Notes: a model not told the origin generated them from the sequence alone. Positions 36,623 through 46,416 are shown, numbered from the stretch's first letter. The stretch is 64,000 bases of DNA from an uncultured Flavobacteriales bacterium (GCA_946480085.1 CAMLHZ010000001.1:620001-684000); one strand, 5' to 3'. Numbers and translations are program-made.

Positions 36623-36630
36623 TACTTTTG
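36623..36630 (+). promoter_or_regulatory. Candidate -7 element of mreB
   Basis: TACTTTTG matches TAnnTTTG; transcription would start near 36636, leaving a leader of about 56 nt that contains a strong Shine-Dalgarno sequence. Confidence 0.45.
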
Positions 36631-36679
36631 TAACCATTTTCGTCCTGTTACGAAAAAGAATACAGTTTATACCATAAAA

Positions 36680-36685
36680 GGGAGG
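36680..36685 (+). promoter_or_regulatory. Strong Shine-Dalgarno sequence of mreB
   Basis: GGGAGG lies six bases before the mreB ATG. Most genes in this window have no such sequence, in line with the known disuse of Shine-Dalgarno pairing in Bacteroidia. Confidence 0.75.
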
Positions 36686-36691
36686 CATTCA

Positions 36692-37717
36692 ATGGGATTG
36701 TTTAATTTTCTTACGCAAGAGATTGCCATAGATTTAGGGACGGCTAACACGCTGATTATCATGAACGATAAAGTAGTTGTGGATGAGCCGTCAATCGTTG
36801 CAAAAGATATTCAAACCGGCAAAGTAGTTGCCATTGGAAAAAAGGCGCAACAAATGCACGGGAAAACGCATAAACTGATTGAGACAGTTCGTCCATTGAA
36901 AGATGGTGTAATTGCCGATTTCCAGAGTGCAGAACAAATGATTCGTGGGTTCATCAAAATGATCAATCCAGGGAAGAGGATGTTCAATCCAACGTTGAGA
37001 ATGGTGATTTGTATTCCTTCAGGTATTACTGAGGTAGAAAAAAGAGCCGTTCGAGATTCAGCTGAACATGCTGGAGCAAAAGAAGTTTATTTGATTCACG
37101 AGCCAATGGCTGCTGCAATCGGTATTGGTATCGATGTGGAAGAGCCGATGGGTAACATGATTATTGACATCGGTGGTGGTACATCCGAAATTGCTGTCAT
37201 TGCATTAGGAGGTATCGTCTGTGATAAATCAATTCGAATTGCAGGTGATGATTTCACTTCTGACATTGAAGAGTACATGCGTCGTCAACACAATATTTTG
37301 GTTGGTGAGCGTACAGCAGAGCAGATTAAAATTGAAGTTGGTGCTGCGTTACCAGAATTGGATAATCCGCCGGCAGATTACGCCGTACGCGGTCGTGACC
37401 TTATGACAGGTATCCCAAAGGAGATTATAATTACATATTCTGAGGTTGCTCATGCGTTAGACAAGACCATTTCGAAAATTGAAGAGGCGATCTTGAGTGC
37501 ATTAGAGCAAACACCGCCAGAACTTTCTGCGGATATCTACAAAACAGGTATCTACTTAGCAGGTGGTGGTTCAATGTTACGTGGATTGGATCGCAGAATC
37601 AATGAGAAAACGAAACTTCCGGTTCACATTGCAGAAGATCCATTGAGAGCTGTAGCACGTGGAACAAGTATTGCATTGAAGAATTTGGATCGTTTCCAAT
37701 TCTTGATCAAGGATTAG
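36692..37717 (+). CDS. mreB: Rod shape-determining protein MreB
   Basis: The 341-residue actin homolog polymerises under the inner membrane and guides wall synthesis. It shows the phosphate-binding IAIDLGTANTLI and IIDIGGGTSEIAVIALGG, the IHEPMAAAIG connect motif and the adenosine motif YLAGGGSMLRGLD. Full length is normal. The start is fixed by the ATG six bases after GGGAGG. No mreC or mreD follows: a perfect hairpin terminator ends the unit. The N-terminal FNFLTQE amphipathic helix could mediate membrane binding. Confidence 0.97.
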   Translation: MGLFNFLTQEIAIDLGTANTLIIMNDKVVVDEPSIVAKDIQTGKVVAIGKKAQQMHGKTHKLIETVRPLKDGVIADFQSAEQMIRGFIKMINPGKRMFNPTLRMVICIPSGITEVEKRAVRDSAEHAGAKEVYLIHEPMAAAIGIGIDVEEPMGNMIIDIGGGTSEIAVIALGGIVCDKSIRIAGDDFTSDIEEYMRRQHNILVGERTAEQIKIEVGAALPELDNPPADYAVRGRDLMTGIPKEIIITYSEVAHALDKTISKIEEAILSALEQTPPELSADIYKTGIYLAGGGSMLRGLDRRINEKTKLPVHIAEDPLRAVARGTSIALKNLDRFQFLIKD

Positions 37718-37738
37718 AAATGTAATTTACGAATATTG

Positions 37739-37774
37739 AAGCCCAACTCTATAATTATAGAGTTGGGCTTTTTG
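37739..37774 (+). terminator. Intrinsic terminator of mreB
   Basis: AAGCCCAACTCTATAA and its exact reverse complement form a 32-base perfect palindrome, followed by TTTT. Confidence 0.92.
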
Positions 37775-37868
37775 TTTAAAAATGAAAGTTCCGCTTATTC
37801 CGTGTTAAATCGAAAGCTATGCTCTCTTCTTTTTTGAACCGCTTATTCCATTATTCAAGCTGTTTCTG

Positions 37869-37876
37869 TATTTTTG
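37869..37876 (+). promoter_or_regulatory. Candidate -7 element of the DUF7793-kinase pair
   Basis: TATTTTTG matches TAnnTTTG but lies only four bases before the ATG at 37881, so a transcript from it would be leaderless. The -33 element is not seen. Confidence 0.3.
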
Positions 37877-37880
37877 ATTC

Positions 37881-38267
37881 ATGCATATACCTGCTACTGC
37901 ACATGAACTTCGTTGTTATTTTACCTGGATGGGAGATGATGGAATAGCACGAACGAAAGTGAAGAAGAATGCAGAAGTGGTGTTGGAAGATGCAAGAGAG
38001 AATTCAGTTGTAGTGAATTCCTTTTTTGTGGATGAGAAATTTCCACTTCTTATAGATGCGCGAGGAATAAAGTCAATTACGCGTGAAGCCCGTTCGTTTT
38101 TCACAACAAATGGTAGAGAAACAAACACAATGGCTTTTGCAATCCTGATTGATTCTTCTGTGAGCAAGGTGGTAGGTAATTTCTTCCTTGGAATTAATAA
38201 ACCTGCCGTTCCAACAAAATTATTTACAAACGAAAAAGAAGCTGCCAAGTGGTTGTTGAATCTGTGA
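37881..38267 (+). CDS. DUF7793-like STAS-fold protein
   Basis: The 128-residue protein has no signal peptide. Its pattern ([73 protein letters not shown]) is like DUF7793, a STAS/SpoIIAA-like family found beside signalling genes in Bacteroidota; assignment is from memory of the pattern. Its TGA overlaps the ATG of the following histidine kinase by one base, so translation is coupled. A regulatory partner role for the kinase is inferred from this. Confidence 0.75.
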   Translation: MHIPATAHELRCYFTWMGDDGIARTKVKKNAEVVLEDARENSVVVNSFFVDEKFPLLIDARGIKSITREARSFFTTNGRETNTMAFAILIDSSVSKVVGNFFLGINKPAVPTKLFTNEKEAAKWLLNL

Positions 38268-39055
38268 TGAAGGAGAATGTGAAGAATAAGAATTATATTC
38301 AACAGCGTTCCAATGATATTTTGGACGTGATTATGGCATACGCCCGTTTGGAGTTTAATCAGAAAACGGAAGTAAAAGGAGAGGGAGATGTCTTCGATTC
38401 TATTGCTGCGGGAGTGAACATGCTCGGCGAAGAATTGGAGAATTCTGTAGTTACTATAAATGAGAAAGAAGCCCTGTTGAAAGAGGTGCATCACCGGGTG
38501 AAGAACAATCTTCAGATCATTTCCAGTTTAATGAATCTGCAAGCTTCGAATACGGATGACCCTGTTTTTTTAGCGCTTATTCGTGAATGTAAGAACAGAA
38601 TTTCATCGATGTCTATGATTCATGAAATGCTCTACCAAAGCAAGAATTTCAGTTCAATCAGTGTAGAGGAATATATCAAACATTTGCTATTGAGTATCGA
38701 AAGTTCATTTTGTTTAACGGATGCAAATGTGAAGTTTGATTTGGAATTGCAACAGGATTTATTGTTGGAAACCGACAAAATGATTCCGATCGGGTTGATT
38801 TTGAATGAAGTGATCAGCAATAGTTTTAAGCATGCCTTTCCTGCTAAAACTGGTACTATAGCTGTTTCATTGAATAAAGTGGATAATACGTTCACATTGA
38901 CTGTAGCAGATAACGGAATAGGTCTTCAATGCGATAATTGGAAAACCGGAAATACGTTGGGAATACAGTTGATACATACACTTGCAGAACAGTTGGATGC
39001 AAAAATGGAAATGATCTGTGAAAACGGATTGAAGTACGTTTTTGAGTTTGAATAG
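38267..39055 (+). CDS. Soluble sensor histidine kinase (HisKA_2 type)
   Basis: The protein starts at ATG 38267 (262 residues), one base inside the upstream stop; an in-frame GTG at 38249 is less likely. It has no membrane helix or recognisable sensor domain. Residues 1-70 are helical ([20 protein letters not shown]), followed by the phosphoacceptor region [20 protein letters not shown] (His75/His76) and the ATPase domain with N-box [12 protein letters not shown] and G-box VADNGIGL. HisKA_2 kinases use HHRVKNN-type motifs. No response regulator is adjacent, so its target is encoded elsewhere. Input is probably supplied by the partner protein (inference). Confidence 0.9.
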   Translation: MKENVKNKNYIQQRSNDILDVIMAYARLEFNQKTEVKGEGDVFDSIAAGVNMLGEELENSVVTINEKEALLKEVHHRVKNNLQIISSLMNLQASNTDDPVFLALIRECKNRISSMSMIHEMLYQSKNFSSISVEEYIKHLLLSIESSFCLTDANVKFDLELQQDLLLETDKMIPIGLILNEVISNSFKHAFPAKTGTIAVSLNKVDNTFTLTVADNGIGLQCDNWKTGNTLGIQLIHTLAEQLDAKMEMICENGLKYVFEFE

Positions 39056-39077
39056 TAGCCGAGATGCCGACCAAAAA

Positions 39078-39115
39078 CAAAAAACCCTGACCCCCGCATG
39101 TGCGTGATCAGGGTT
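39078..39115 (-). terminator. Intrinsic terminator of the nuo operon
   Basis: AACCCTGA (39083-39090) and TCAGGGTT (39108-39115) enclose a GC-rich 17-nt loop with inner GCA/TGC pairing; the minus-strand side ends in T6. It sits 19 bases after the nuoN stop and could also serve the converging kinase gene. Confidence 0.8.
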
Positions 39116-39133
39116 CCAAATATCTTAAGTCTT

Positions 39134-40513
39134 TTACGACATAATGTACGGAAGTACAAATGACAATCCCAATGTGCCGGCAGTTGCCAGAAGAACTACA
39201 ATTGCAGTAAGTGGACTAATCTTCAATTTTGGCTGCTCTGTTTCTGGTTTCGAAACAATAACTGTGATCAATTTCAGGTAGTAATAAATACCAATTCCGG
39301 AATTAATCAACGCGATAATTACTAACCACAGATAAGTGTTTGAAGCAGAATTAAAAATGATGTATTTTCCAAAGAATCCTGCTGTTGGAGGGACACCAGC
39401 CAAAGATAAAATAGCGATGATTCCTGTAATTCCTAAGAATTTATTTCTGTGTAACAACCCACGTAAAGATTCTATTCTGTCATTGTCATCGTTGATCGCT
39501 AAACCAAGTGCGATAACTACTGCAATTGAACAACCGTAAGCGGTCATGTAGAACCAAAGATCGAATTGGGCAGTGAAATTCAAACAAAGGATCACAAGCA
39601 TTGTATAACCTGCATGCGTAATTGACGAATAAGCCAACAAACGCTTAAATCCAGTTTGATTCAATGCTGAAAGGTTTCCAACAAAAAGTGTAATTACGAT
39701 AAGAACAGCGATGATCGGCGCCCAGAAATCGTGAACAGAACCCGCTCCGAATGCAATGCTGAAAATCTTCATGAAAGCAAAGAATGCAGAGATCTTCACT
39801 ACACCAGCCATATAACCAGTTACTGCATGTGGCGCGCCTTCGTAAACATCCGGACTCCAGAAATGGAATGGAGCAGAACTCACTTTGAAAAGGAATGAAG
39901 CCAAGATCAACAATACACCGATCAATAAAATTCCTTGATTAGCAATATCGTTTGTTGCAATTGCATTTTGTATCTCAACTAAATCGAATGAACCGGTTGC
40001 TCCGTAAACCCAGGCAACACCAAACAATAGTAAACCAGTTGCAAATGATCCTGTAAGGAAGTATTTCAACGCACTTTCGTTTGAACGCAAGTCATTTTTA
40101 TTACTTCCAGCCATTACATAAATTGGAATAGAAAGAATTTCTAAACCAATGAAGAACATAAACATGTCTGTAAATGAGAACATGATCAACGATCCACAAG
40201 CAGAGAACATGATTAGTGCAATGTATTCACCAACATGTTCAGTATTTTCCTTGAAGCGCTGATATCCTAAACCAATCAAGAATCCGGTAATGGTAATAGC
40301 AGTGATACTGTACAATGCTGTCGTATCATTAAATTCTAATCCTTTGTAATCCAGATTGATAATGTTTGTTCCAGTTTTCAATTGGTAAGCCAATGCCGCC
40401 AGCGTTAAAGCAATTCCGGCTAATGCTGTAGTAATTACAACAATAGGCTTTTTTGTAAATGCGGAAAATAACGTAAATAAACCGCTCGCGAATAATACAA
40501 TTAAAGCATCCAT
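39134..40513 (-). CDS. nuoN: NADH-quinone oxidoreductase subunit N
   Basis: The 459-residue antiporter-like membrane subunit has about 14 helices. It shows FFIGLEILSIPIYVMAG with the conserved glutamate and KVSSAPFHFWSPDVYEGAP with the broken-helix lysine region. In complex I it forms one proton channel. It is the last gene of the operon and follows nuoM by 7 bases. A terminator lies just downstream. Confidence 0.96.
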   Translation of the reverse strand: MDALIVLFASGLFTLFSAFTKKPIVVITTALAGIALTLAALAYQLKTGTNIINLDYKGLEFNDTTALYSITAITITGFLIGLGYQRFKENTEHVGEYIALIMFSACGSLIMFSFTDMFMFFIGLEILSIPIYVMAGSNKNDLRSNESALKYFLTGSFATGLLLFGVAWVYGATGSFDLVEIQNAIATNDIANQGILLIGVLLILASFLFKVSSAPFHFWSPDVYEGAPHAVTGYMAGVVKISAFFAFMKIFSIAFGAGSVHDFWAPIIAVLIVITLFVGNLSALNQTGFKRLLAYSSITHAGYTMLVILCLNFTAQFDLWFYMTAYGCSIAVVIALGLAINDDNDRIESLRGLLHRNKFLGITGIIAILSLAGVPPTAGFFGKYIIFNSASNTYLWLVIIALINSGIGIYYYLKLITVIVSKPETEQPKLKISPLTAIVVLLATAGTLGLSFVLPYIMS

Positions 40514-40520
40514 CTTACTA

Positions 40521-41981
40521 CTATAAACTTGGATTTGCTATCGACGCAAGTACTTGCGTGACACCTGGTTCAACAAAATCAATTACGGCTTTCGGATAAA
40601 CTCCAAGAACCACAACGGCAATCATGATGATTGCAAAAACAGCTAATTCACTCCAATGCAAATCTTCAAATGCAGAAATTTTAACTGGACCAAACATACT
40701 TGCCTGGTAAGCTTTAAACGTATAAACAGCTCCTAGAATTAAGGTTGTACCAGCGATAATTCCAATGATTGCTTCATATTCATATACACCTTTCAACAAC
40801 AAGAATTCTCCAATGAAACCACTCGTAAACGGAACCGAAACAGATGCAAAAGCCAAAGCAGCAAACCAGAATCCGAATTTTGGTGCTGGTTTAGCCAAAC
40901 CACCCAATTCTTCCAATTCCAATGTTCCTGTTCTTCTTTCAATTACATCAGCCGCAAGGAATAAACCAACTGCAATCAAACCGTGATTAATCATTTGAAG
41001 AATACTTCCTGTAATTGCATCAACAGAAAGTGTCATGATACCTGCAGCGATCAATCCAACGTGAGAAAGTGAAGCATAAGCGAATAATCGCTTCATGTTC
41101 TTTTGCTTGATTGCAATGATTGCTCCGTAAACAACTCCGATAACCGCAAGAATGATGATTGGCTGTGTTACACAATCCAATCCTTCAGGGAATAAAGGAA
41201 GCATCCAACGAATCATTCCGTACAATGCCATTTTCAGCATAATACCGGAAAGCAACATTGTTCCAGCCATTGGCGATTTCTGATATGTATCAGCCTGCCA
41301 TGTGTGGAAAGGAAAAATTGGAATTTTGATAGCGAATGCTAAGAAGAATCCTCCCAACATCCACGCTGCTTTACAAGCGTTACCAATCTTTACACCCACT
41401 AAATCATCATAACCAAAGCTCATGCTCATTTGCTTCAATGCAAGCAAAGAAGCCAACATTGCCAATGAACCAACAAATGTGTAGATGAAGAATTTCATCA
41501 GCGCCGGTTTTCTGTCTGGAGCACCGAACCACCATGAAATCAAGAAGATTGGAATCAATGTGATTTCCCAGAAAATGTAGAACCACAATCCGTCAAATGC
41601 TGTAAACACTCCGAATAAACCGAAAAGCATAAGGAAAACCATTGCAATGAATGATTTATTGCTTGATAGTTCGCGCTTGAAGTTGCTCAACATGATAAGG
41701 AATACCAATCCAGATGCCAACAGCAACATTATCAATGAAATGCTATCGTATTTAAATGTGAAGGTAAGTCCGTAATCTTTTAACCATTCTTGAGCGATCA
41801 TCACATTTGTTCCTTTTGGATCAAATCCGCAAAGAAGCCATGATGTAGCGCCGAAAACAATTACAGATGCAATGATTCCGTATGCTCTAGCAAAATTTTG
41901 AGGAATTACTAAAGTCAGAATCGAAAATAATAGAGGTAATGCTAAAATGCCTAAATCCCCAGTATGTAAAATTAGATCCAC
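40521..41981 (-). CDS. nuoM: NADH-quinone oxidoreductase subunit M
   Basis: The 486-residue antiporter-like subunit shows FYIFWEITLIPIFLISWW with the key glutamate and AIKIPIFPFHTWQADTYQ with the channel lysine, both typical of NuoM. The start is GTG at 41981, three bases after the nuoL stop; the reading MDLILHTGD fits the expected N-terminal helix. It is a proton-pumping channel of complex I. Confidence 0.96.
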   Translation of the reverse strand: MDLILHTGDLGILALPLLFSILTLVIPQNFARAYGIIASVIVFGATSWLLCGFDPKGTNVMIAQEWLKDYGLTFTFKYDSISLIMLLLASGLVFLIMLSNFKRELSSNKSFIAMVFLMLFGLFGVFTAFDGLWFYIFWEITLIPIFLISWWFGAPDRKPALMKFFIYTFVGSLAMLASLLALKQMSMSFGYDDLVGVKIGNACKAAWMLGGFFLAFAIKIPIFPFHTWQADTYQKSPMAGTMLLSGIMLKMALYGMIRWMLPLFPEGLDCVTQPIIILAVIGVVYGAIIAIKQKNMKRLFAYASLSHVGLIAAGIMTLSVDAITGSILQMINHGLIAVGLFLAADVIERRTGTLELEELGGLAKPAPKFGFWFAALAFASVSVPFTSGFIGEFLLLKGVYEYEAIIGIIAGTTLILGAVYTFKAYQASMFGPVKISAFEDLHWSELAVFAIIMIAVVVLGVYPKAVIDFVEPGVTQVLASIANPSL

Positions 41982-41984
41982 GAA

Positions 41985-43901
41985 TTAGAATTTATAGATG
42001 AGGAAATAAACAACTAAACCAATCAAACCAAATACCATCCAAAGAATGTACGTATCTGTTCTACCAGTTTGAATTTTACGAACCAAGTCACCAGTTTTAC
42101 CAATCAACTGTGCCGATCCTGTAATTCCTCTATGAAGGAATGAAATCTCAAAGTAACGATTCAATTTTTCAGACAACCAAAGCGTTGGTTTCACGAAAAG
42201 GAAGTTATAGATTTCATCGAAGTACAATTTGTTTTTCGATAATTTCTCCCAACCTTTCACGTCTTCGTCGGCAACCGGAACACTGTTTTTCTTCACGTAA
42301 ACGATGTAAGTTACAATGGCAATAATCACAGCCATGGTTCCCGCAGCAATCATCAACATCAAAGTTGTGTTTGTGTCGCCATGTTCTCCCATTTTAATTC
42401 CTTGTACGTTGTGCGCGTAGAAATGAGACAACCAATGCGTTCCGTTATGTAAGAAAACTCCCGGAAGGTTCAACAATCCTCCGAAAATTGAAAGGATAGC
42501 CAAAATGATCAATGGCAAGTTCATCGACATTGGCCCTTCATGAATGTGGTGCTCTTGTTCGTGTGTTCCTCTAAACGTTCCGAAGAATGTAACGAAGTAC
42601 AAGCGGAACATGTAGATTGCTGTTAAAGCAGAACTGAACATCAACGCGCCGAACACAAACTTGTGCGATTCGAATGAATGTCCGATAATTTCGTCTTTTG
42701 AGTAGAAACCAGACAATAATGGAATACCTGAAATTGCCAATGTTCCAATTAAGAATGTAATATGAGTAATTGGAATTTTCTTTCTCAAACCACCCATTTT
42801 ACGAATATCCTGCTCGTCGCTCATAGCGTGAATTACACTTCCTGAACCTAAGAACAACAATGCTTTAAAGAATGCGTGTGTTGTAACGTGGAACATTGCA
42901 GCTGTATAAGCCCCCATTCCCAATGCTACGAACAACATTCCCAATTGAGAAACAGTTGAGTAAGCCAATACTTTCTTGATATCGTTTTGACGCATAGCGA
43001 TGAATGCTGCAACAATAGAAGTTGCCAATCCAACGTACAGCATGATGTCTTGCGTAAGTTGAGCTCCAGGTAAATCAAACAAGTAGTTTGATCGAACTGT
43101 AAGGAAAATACCTGCAGTTACCATGGTTGCAGCGTGGATTAACGCAGAAACTGGTGTTGGACCCGCCATCGCATCTGGTAACCATGTAAACAATGGAATT
43201 TGTGCCGATTTTCCTGTTGCGCCAATGAATAAACAAAGTGTAATACAAATGGCCATGCATTGAGAAACGTTCATTCCATCTTTCAGAATCATATTCGAAA
43301 TCTCGTTGTATTCCAATGTTCCGAACTGCATTAGCATCAGGAACAAACCAACCAATAAACCAAGGTCACCAATACGGTTCATGATGAATGCCTTACGCGC
43401 AGCCAATGTGTTTTTGAAATCTTGGTACCAGAATCCAATCAATAGATAAGAACAAATTCCTACACCTTCCCATCCGAAGAACAACAAGAAGTAGCTGCTT
43501 CCGAGAACAAGGATTAACATGGCGAAGATGAACAAATTCAAGTAAACAAAGAACTTGTAGTAACCTTCGTCGTGCTTCATATATCCCATAGAGAACAAAT
43601 GAATCAATGTTCCGATTCCGGTAACGATCAATGTCATCCAGATGGATAAGTTATCAGCGAAGAATGCAACATCTAAATGGAATGATGCAGTTCGTAGCAT
43701 TTCAAACAAAGTAACTTTAATTCCGCCTGTATGCTGAACTTCAAAGTAAGTCATCAGCGTAAAAACGAAAGAAAGTAACATCACACCGGTTGCGATACTT
43801 CCAACAACAGCTTTTGGTAATTTCTTACCAATTGTACCATTGATCAAAGCTCCAAGTAGGGGCAATGCAATAATTAACGGGAGTAATTGTGATACTGTCA
43901 T
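41985..43901 (-). CDS. nuoL: NADH-quinone oxidoreductase subunit L
   Basis: The 638-residue protein is the largest antiporter-like subunit, with about 16 helices, including the C-terminal amphipathic helix that runs along the membrane arm. LLFFGWEGVGICSYLLIGFW and SAQIPLFTWLPDAMAGPTPV carry the conserved Glu and Lys channel residues. nuoK precedes it with a two-base gap and nuoM follows after three. Confidence 0.97.
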   Translation of the reverse strand: MTVSQLLPLIIALPLLGALINGTIGKKLPKAVVGSIATGVMLLSFVFTLMTYFEVQHTGGIKVTLFEMLRTASFHLDVAFFADNLSIWMTLIVTGIGTLIHLFSMGYMKHDEGYYKFFVYLNLFIFAMLILVLGSSYFLLFFGWEGVGICSYLLIGFWYQDFKNTLAARKAFIMNRIGDLGLLVGLFLMLMQFGTLEYNEISNMILKDGMNVSQCMAICITLCLFIGATGKSAQIPLFTWLPDAMAGPTPVSALIHAATMVTAGIFLTVRSNYLFDLPGAQLTQDIMLYVGLATSIVAAFIAMRQNDIKKVLAYSTVSQLGMLFVALGMGAYTAAMFHVTTHAFFKALLFLGSGSVIHAMSDEQDIRKMGGLRKKIPITHITFLIGTLAISGIPLLSGFYSKDEIIGHSFESHKFVFGALMFSSALTAIYMFRLYFVTFFGTFRGTHEQEHHIHEGPMSMNLPLIILAILSIFGGLLNLPGVFLHNGTHWLSHFYAHNVQGIKMGEHGDTNTTLMLMIAAGTMAVIIAIVTYIVYVKKNSVPVADEDVKGWEKLSKNKLYFDEIYNFLFVKPTLWLSEKLNRYFEISFLHRGITGSAQLIGKTGDLVRKIQTGRTDTYILWMVFGLIGLVVYFLIYKF

Positions 43902-43903
43902 GT

Positions 43904-44233
43904 TTAGTTCTTAAGTCGGTTAAACAATCGAATATCTGTGTTGCGTGAATTACGGTAAAGCAATACAAGAATGGAAAGTCCAACTGTAGCTTCTGCCGCG
44001 GCAACAACCATGATGAAGAATACAAAGATCTGTCCGTCGGCTTTACCAAAATAGGTAGAGAAAGCCACAAGTAACAAGTTCACTGAATTCAACATCAACT
44101 CAATACACATCAAAAGAATGATGGCATTTTTTCTATAGAGCACGCCAAAAACACCTACAACAAATAGCACAGTTGCTAAGGTCATATAATGCTCAATGCG
44201 CACACCAGATTCAAATAAGGTAGCTAACAACAT
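43904..44233 (-). CDS. nuoK: NADH-quinone oxidoreductase subunit K
   Basis: The 109-residue, three-helix subunit has the typical LMCIELMLNSVNLLLVAF segment with a membrane-buried glutamate needed for proton transfer, and the VAAAEATVGLSI helix with the second. Normal length; the start lies one base after the nuoJ stop. Confidence 0.96.
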   Translation of the reverse strand: MLLATLFESGVRIEHYMTLATVLFVVGVFGVLYRKNAIILLMCIELMLNSVNLLLVAFSTYFGKADGQIFVFFIMVVAAAEATVGLSILVLLYRNSRNTDIRLFNRLKN

Positions 44234-44234
44234 C

Positions 44235-44747
44235 TTATTCTGCGTTTTGTTTATCGCGTTTCGCTAAAAGAACTGCTCCAACCATTGCTGCAATGAACAG
44301 AATGGAAGAAACTTCGAACGGAAGCACGTATTTATTAAATAGTAAAGTACCCAGGTTTTCAACCAACCCTGCACTTGACGATTGTTCTGTAATTTGAGTA
44401 GTTGCCAAACTTGCATCGCGTGTAGCAGCAACCAAAACAACCAATAACGAACCGGCTCCAACTGCCGATGCCAAAGTGGCAATCATCGATCCGCGGGGCT
44501 CATTTTCTTTATTCAAATTCAGTAACATCAATACGAAAAGGAACAATACCATGATTGCACCAGCATAAACGATGATATTTACGATTGCTACGAATTGCGC
44601 ATTCATCAATACATAGTTTGCTGTGATCATGAAGAAAGTAAGTACTAAATAAAGTACGCTTCTTACAGGATGCTTGCTAAGAACTACCATCAATGCAGTT
44701 CCAACTGTCAAACCTCCGAGGATATAAAAAATGTATTCTAAACTCAT
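44235..44747 (-). CDS. nuoJ: NADH-quinone oxidoreductase subunit J
   Basis: The 170-residue, five-helix subunit contains the conserved VRSVLYLVLTFF and IVYAGAIMVLFLFV (pi-bulge helix TM3). Its ATG overlaps the nuoI stop by four bases (ATGA), showing translational coupling. The middle loop is longer and Ser/Thr-rich, a variable part in this family. Confidence 0.95.
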   Translation of the reverse strand: MSLEYIFYILGGLTVGTALMVVLSKHPVRSVLYLVLTFFMITANYVLMNAQFVAIVNIIVYAGAIMVLFLFVLMLLNLNKENEPRGSMIATLASAVGAGSLLVVLVAATRDASLATTQITEQSSSAGLVENLGTLLFNKYVLPFEVSSILFIAAMVGAVLLAKRDKQNAE

Positions 44748-45289
44748 GATCTTGCAGGGCGTTTTCCGGTTAATTGACGTTTCGTGATGTCGATTCTCTC
44801 GTCCACTTTTTCTACCAATTTGTCTTTTCCGTAAACAAATTCGTCACGTTCAAAGTAAGTTGGTACAATACGGTCTGTCAAGAAAATTGCTTCTTTCGGA
44901 CATGCTTCTTCACACAATCCACAGAAAATACAACGCAGCATGTTAATCTCATACATCGTTGCGTATTTCTCTTCACGGTATAAATGCTCTTCACCTTTTT
45001 GGCGCTCACCAGAAGTCATGGTAATAGCTTCAGCCGGACAAGCCACAGCACAAAGTCCGCAGGCTGTACAGTTTTCACGTCCTTCTTCGTCACGCTTTAA
45101 TACGTGTTGACCGCGATAAACAGGTGCAAATTCACGTTGTACCTCAGGATATTTAATGGTATTGTGTTTCTTGAACAAGTGTTTCAATGTAATCCACATA
45201 CCGCTGACAATTGCCGGCAAGTACAAAGACTCCAAGAAAGACATCTTTTTGTTCGAAACAACCTTTTTACGATTTGATAAACTTTCCAT
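44744..45289 (-). CDS. nuoI: NADH-quinone oxidoreductase subunit I
   Basis: The 181-residue ferredoxin-type subunit carries two [4Fe-4S] motifs, CTACGLCAVACP and CIFCGLCEEACP, that hold clusters N6a and N6b. The N-terminal helix region (SGMWITLKHLFKKHNT) attaches to the membrane domain. It overlaps nuoJ by four bases. Confidence 0.96.
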   Translation of the reverse strand: MESLSNRKKVVSNKKMSFLESLYLPAIVSGMWITLKHLFKKHNTIKYPEVQREFAPVYRGQHVLKRDEEGRENCTACGLCAVACPAEAITMTSGERQKGEEHLYREEKYATMYEINMLRCIFCGLCEEACPKEAIFLTDRIVPTYFERDEFVYGKDKLVEKVDERIDITKRQLTGKRPARS

Positions 45290-45295
45290 TGCTCG

Positions 45296-46414
45296 TTAAT
45301 GAGGTTTGTTCGTTTGATTCGAATTCTTGTCTGCATTCATGCTCAAAGGCATTTCTGTTTTTGCTTTGCTTGCATCCATTTTAGGTTGTGGTTTTTCTTT
45401 CGAGAACCATCCTGAGATGAAAGCAATTACAAATCCTGTAACCAATAGATTTACCAATGAGATCGGAATCAATTTTTTCCAACCCAGGTGCATCAATTGA
45501 TCGTAACGGAAACGTGGTAATGTCCAACGGATCCACATGAATACGAATATGAAGAAGATTGTTTTGGCGAACATTACGCAAACTCCAAGGATGGCAAGTG
45601 TGTTTCCTGAGAAATAACCTTCACCTGGGAAATGGTATCCACCAAAGAATACAGTAGAAATGATAGCACAAGAGATGAACATGTTGATGTACTCAGCAAA
45701 TAGGTAGAAACCTAATTTCATTGCACCAAATTCTGTATGGTAACCACCAATCAATTCCGATTCACATTCTGCTAAGTCGAAAGGAGCACGGTTACACTCT
45801 GCCAAAGCACAAACGAAGAAAACGATGAAACAAATCGGTTGTTTCCACGCGTTCCAGTTGATTCCTTCTTGTTGGTCAACGATATCCCGTAAGTTCAAAC
45901 TTCCCGACATCATTACAATCGTGATGACTGAAATCCCCATCGCTAATTCGTATGAGATCATCTGAGAACTTGCACGAACCGCTCCAAAAAGAGAGAATTT
46001 ATTGTTCGAAGCCCAACCTCCGATCAGGATTCCGTAAACACCAACTGATGCAATTCCCATTGCGAAAAGAATTCCAACGTTTGCGTCCGATACTTGCAAT
46101 GAAACAGTTTCACCGAAAAGTGTCAAATCTGGCCCCCAAGGAATTACAGCTCCAGTTAAGAATGCTGTAAACATGGCAATTCCAGGTCCAAGGATAAACA
46201 ATCTTCTATCAGCCATTGCCGGAATGAAATCTTCTTTAAAGAACATTTTTCCACCATCTGCCAAAGGTTGAAGTAATCCCCATTTTCCAGCTCTGTCAGG
46301 ACCAACACGGTCTTGCAACCAAGCTGCCACTTTACGTTCGAACCAAGTCAGGTAAGCTGCTAAACCAAGGGTAATCCCAAACAAAGCGACAATTAATATG
46401 ATTTTTGCTATCAT
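45296..46414 (-). CDS. nuoH: NADH-quinone oxidoreductase subunit H
   Basis: The 372-residue membrane subunit forms part of the quinone chamber. It shows RVGPDRAGKWGLLQPLADG and the acidic loop ECESELIGGYHTEFGAMK. The C-terminal tail beyond residue 345 is lysine/asparagine-rich and extends past the usual end (KPQPKMDASKAKTEM...), a variable cytoplasmic tail. nuoG ends two bases before its start. Confidence 0.96.
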   Translation of the reverse strand: MIAKIILIVALFGITLGLAAYLTWFERKVAAWLQDRVGPDRAGKWGLLQPLADGGKMFFKEDFIPAMADRRLFILGPGIAMFTAFLTGAVIPWGPDLTLFGETVSLQVSDANVGILFAMGIASVGVYGILIGGWASNNKFSLFGAVRASSQMISYELAMGISVITIVMMSGSLNLRDIVDQQEGINWNAWKQPICFIVFFVCALAECNRAPFDLAECESELIGGYHTEFGAMKLGFYLFAEYINMFISCAIISTVFFGGYHFPGEGYFSGNTLAILGVCVMFAKTIFFIFVFMWIRWTLPRFRYDQLMHLGWKKLIPISLVNLLVTGFVIAFISGWFSKEKPQPKMDASKAKTEMPLSMNADKNSNQTNKPH

Positions 46415-46416
46415 GA

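Noticed and set aside
37916..38494. Minus-strand 192-codon open frame
   Set aside because: It is antisense to the DUF7793 protein and histidine kinase genes, has no recognisable domain and shows composition expected of an antisense frame.
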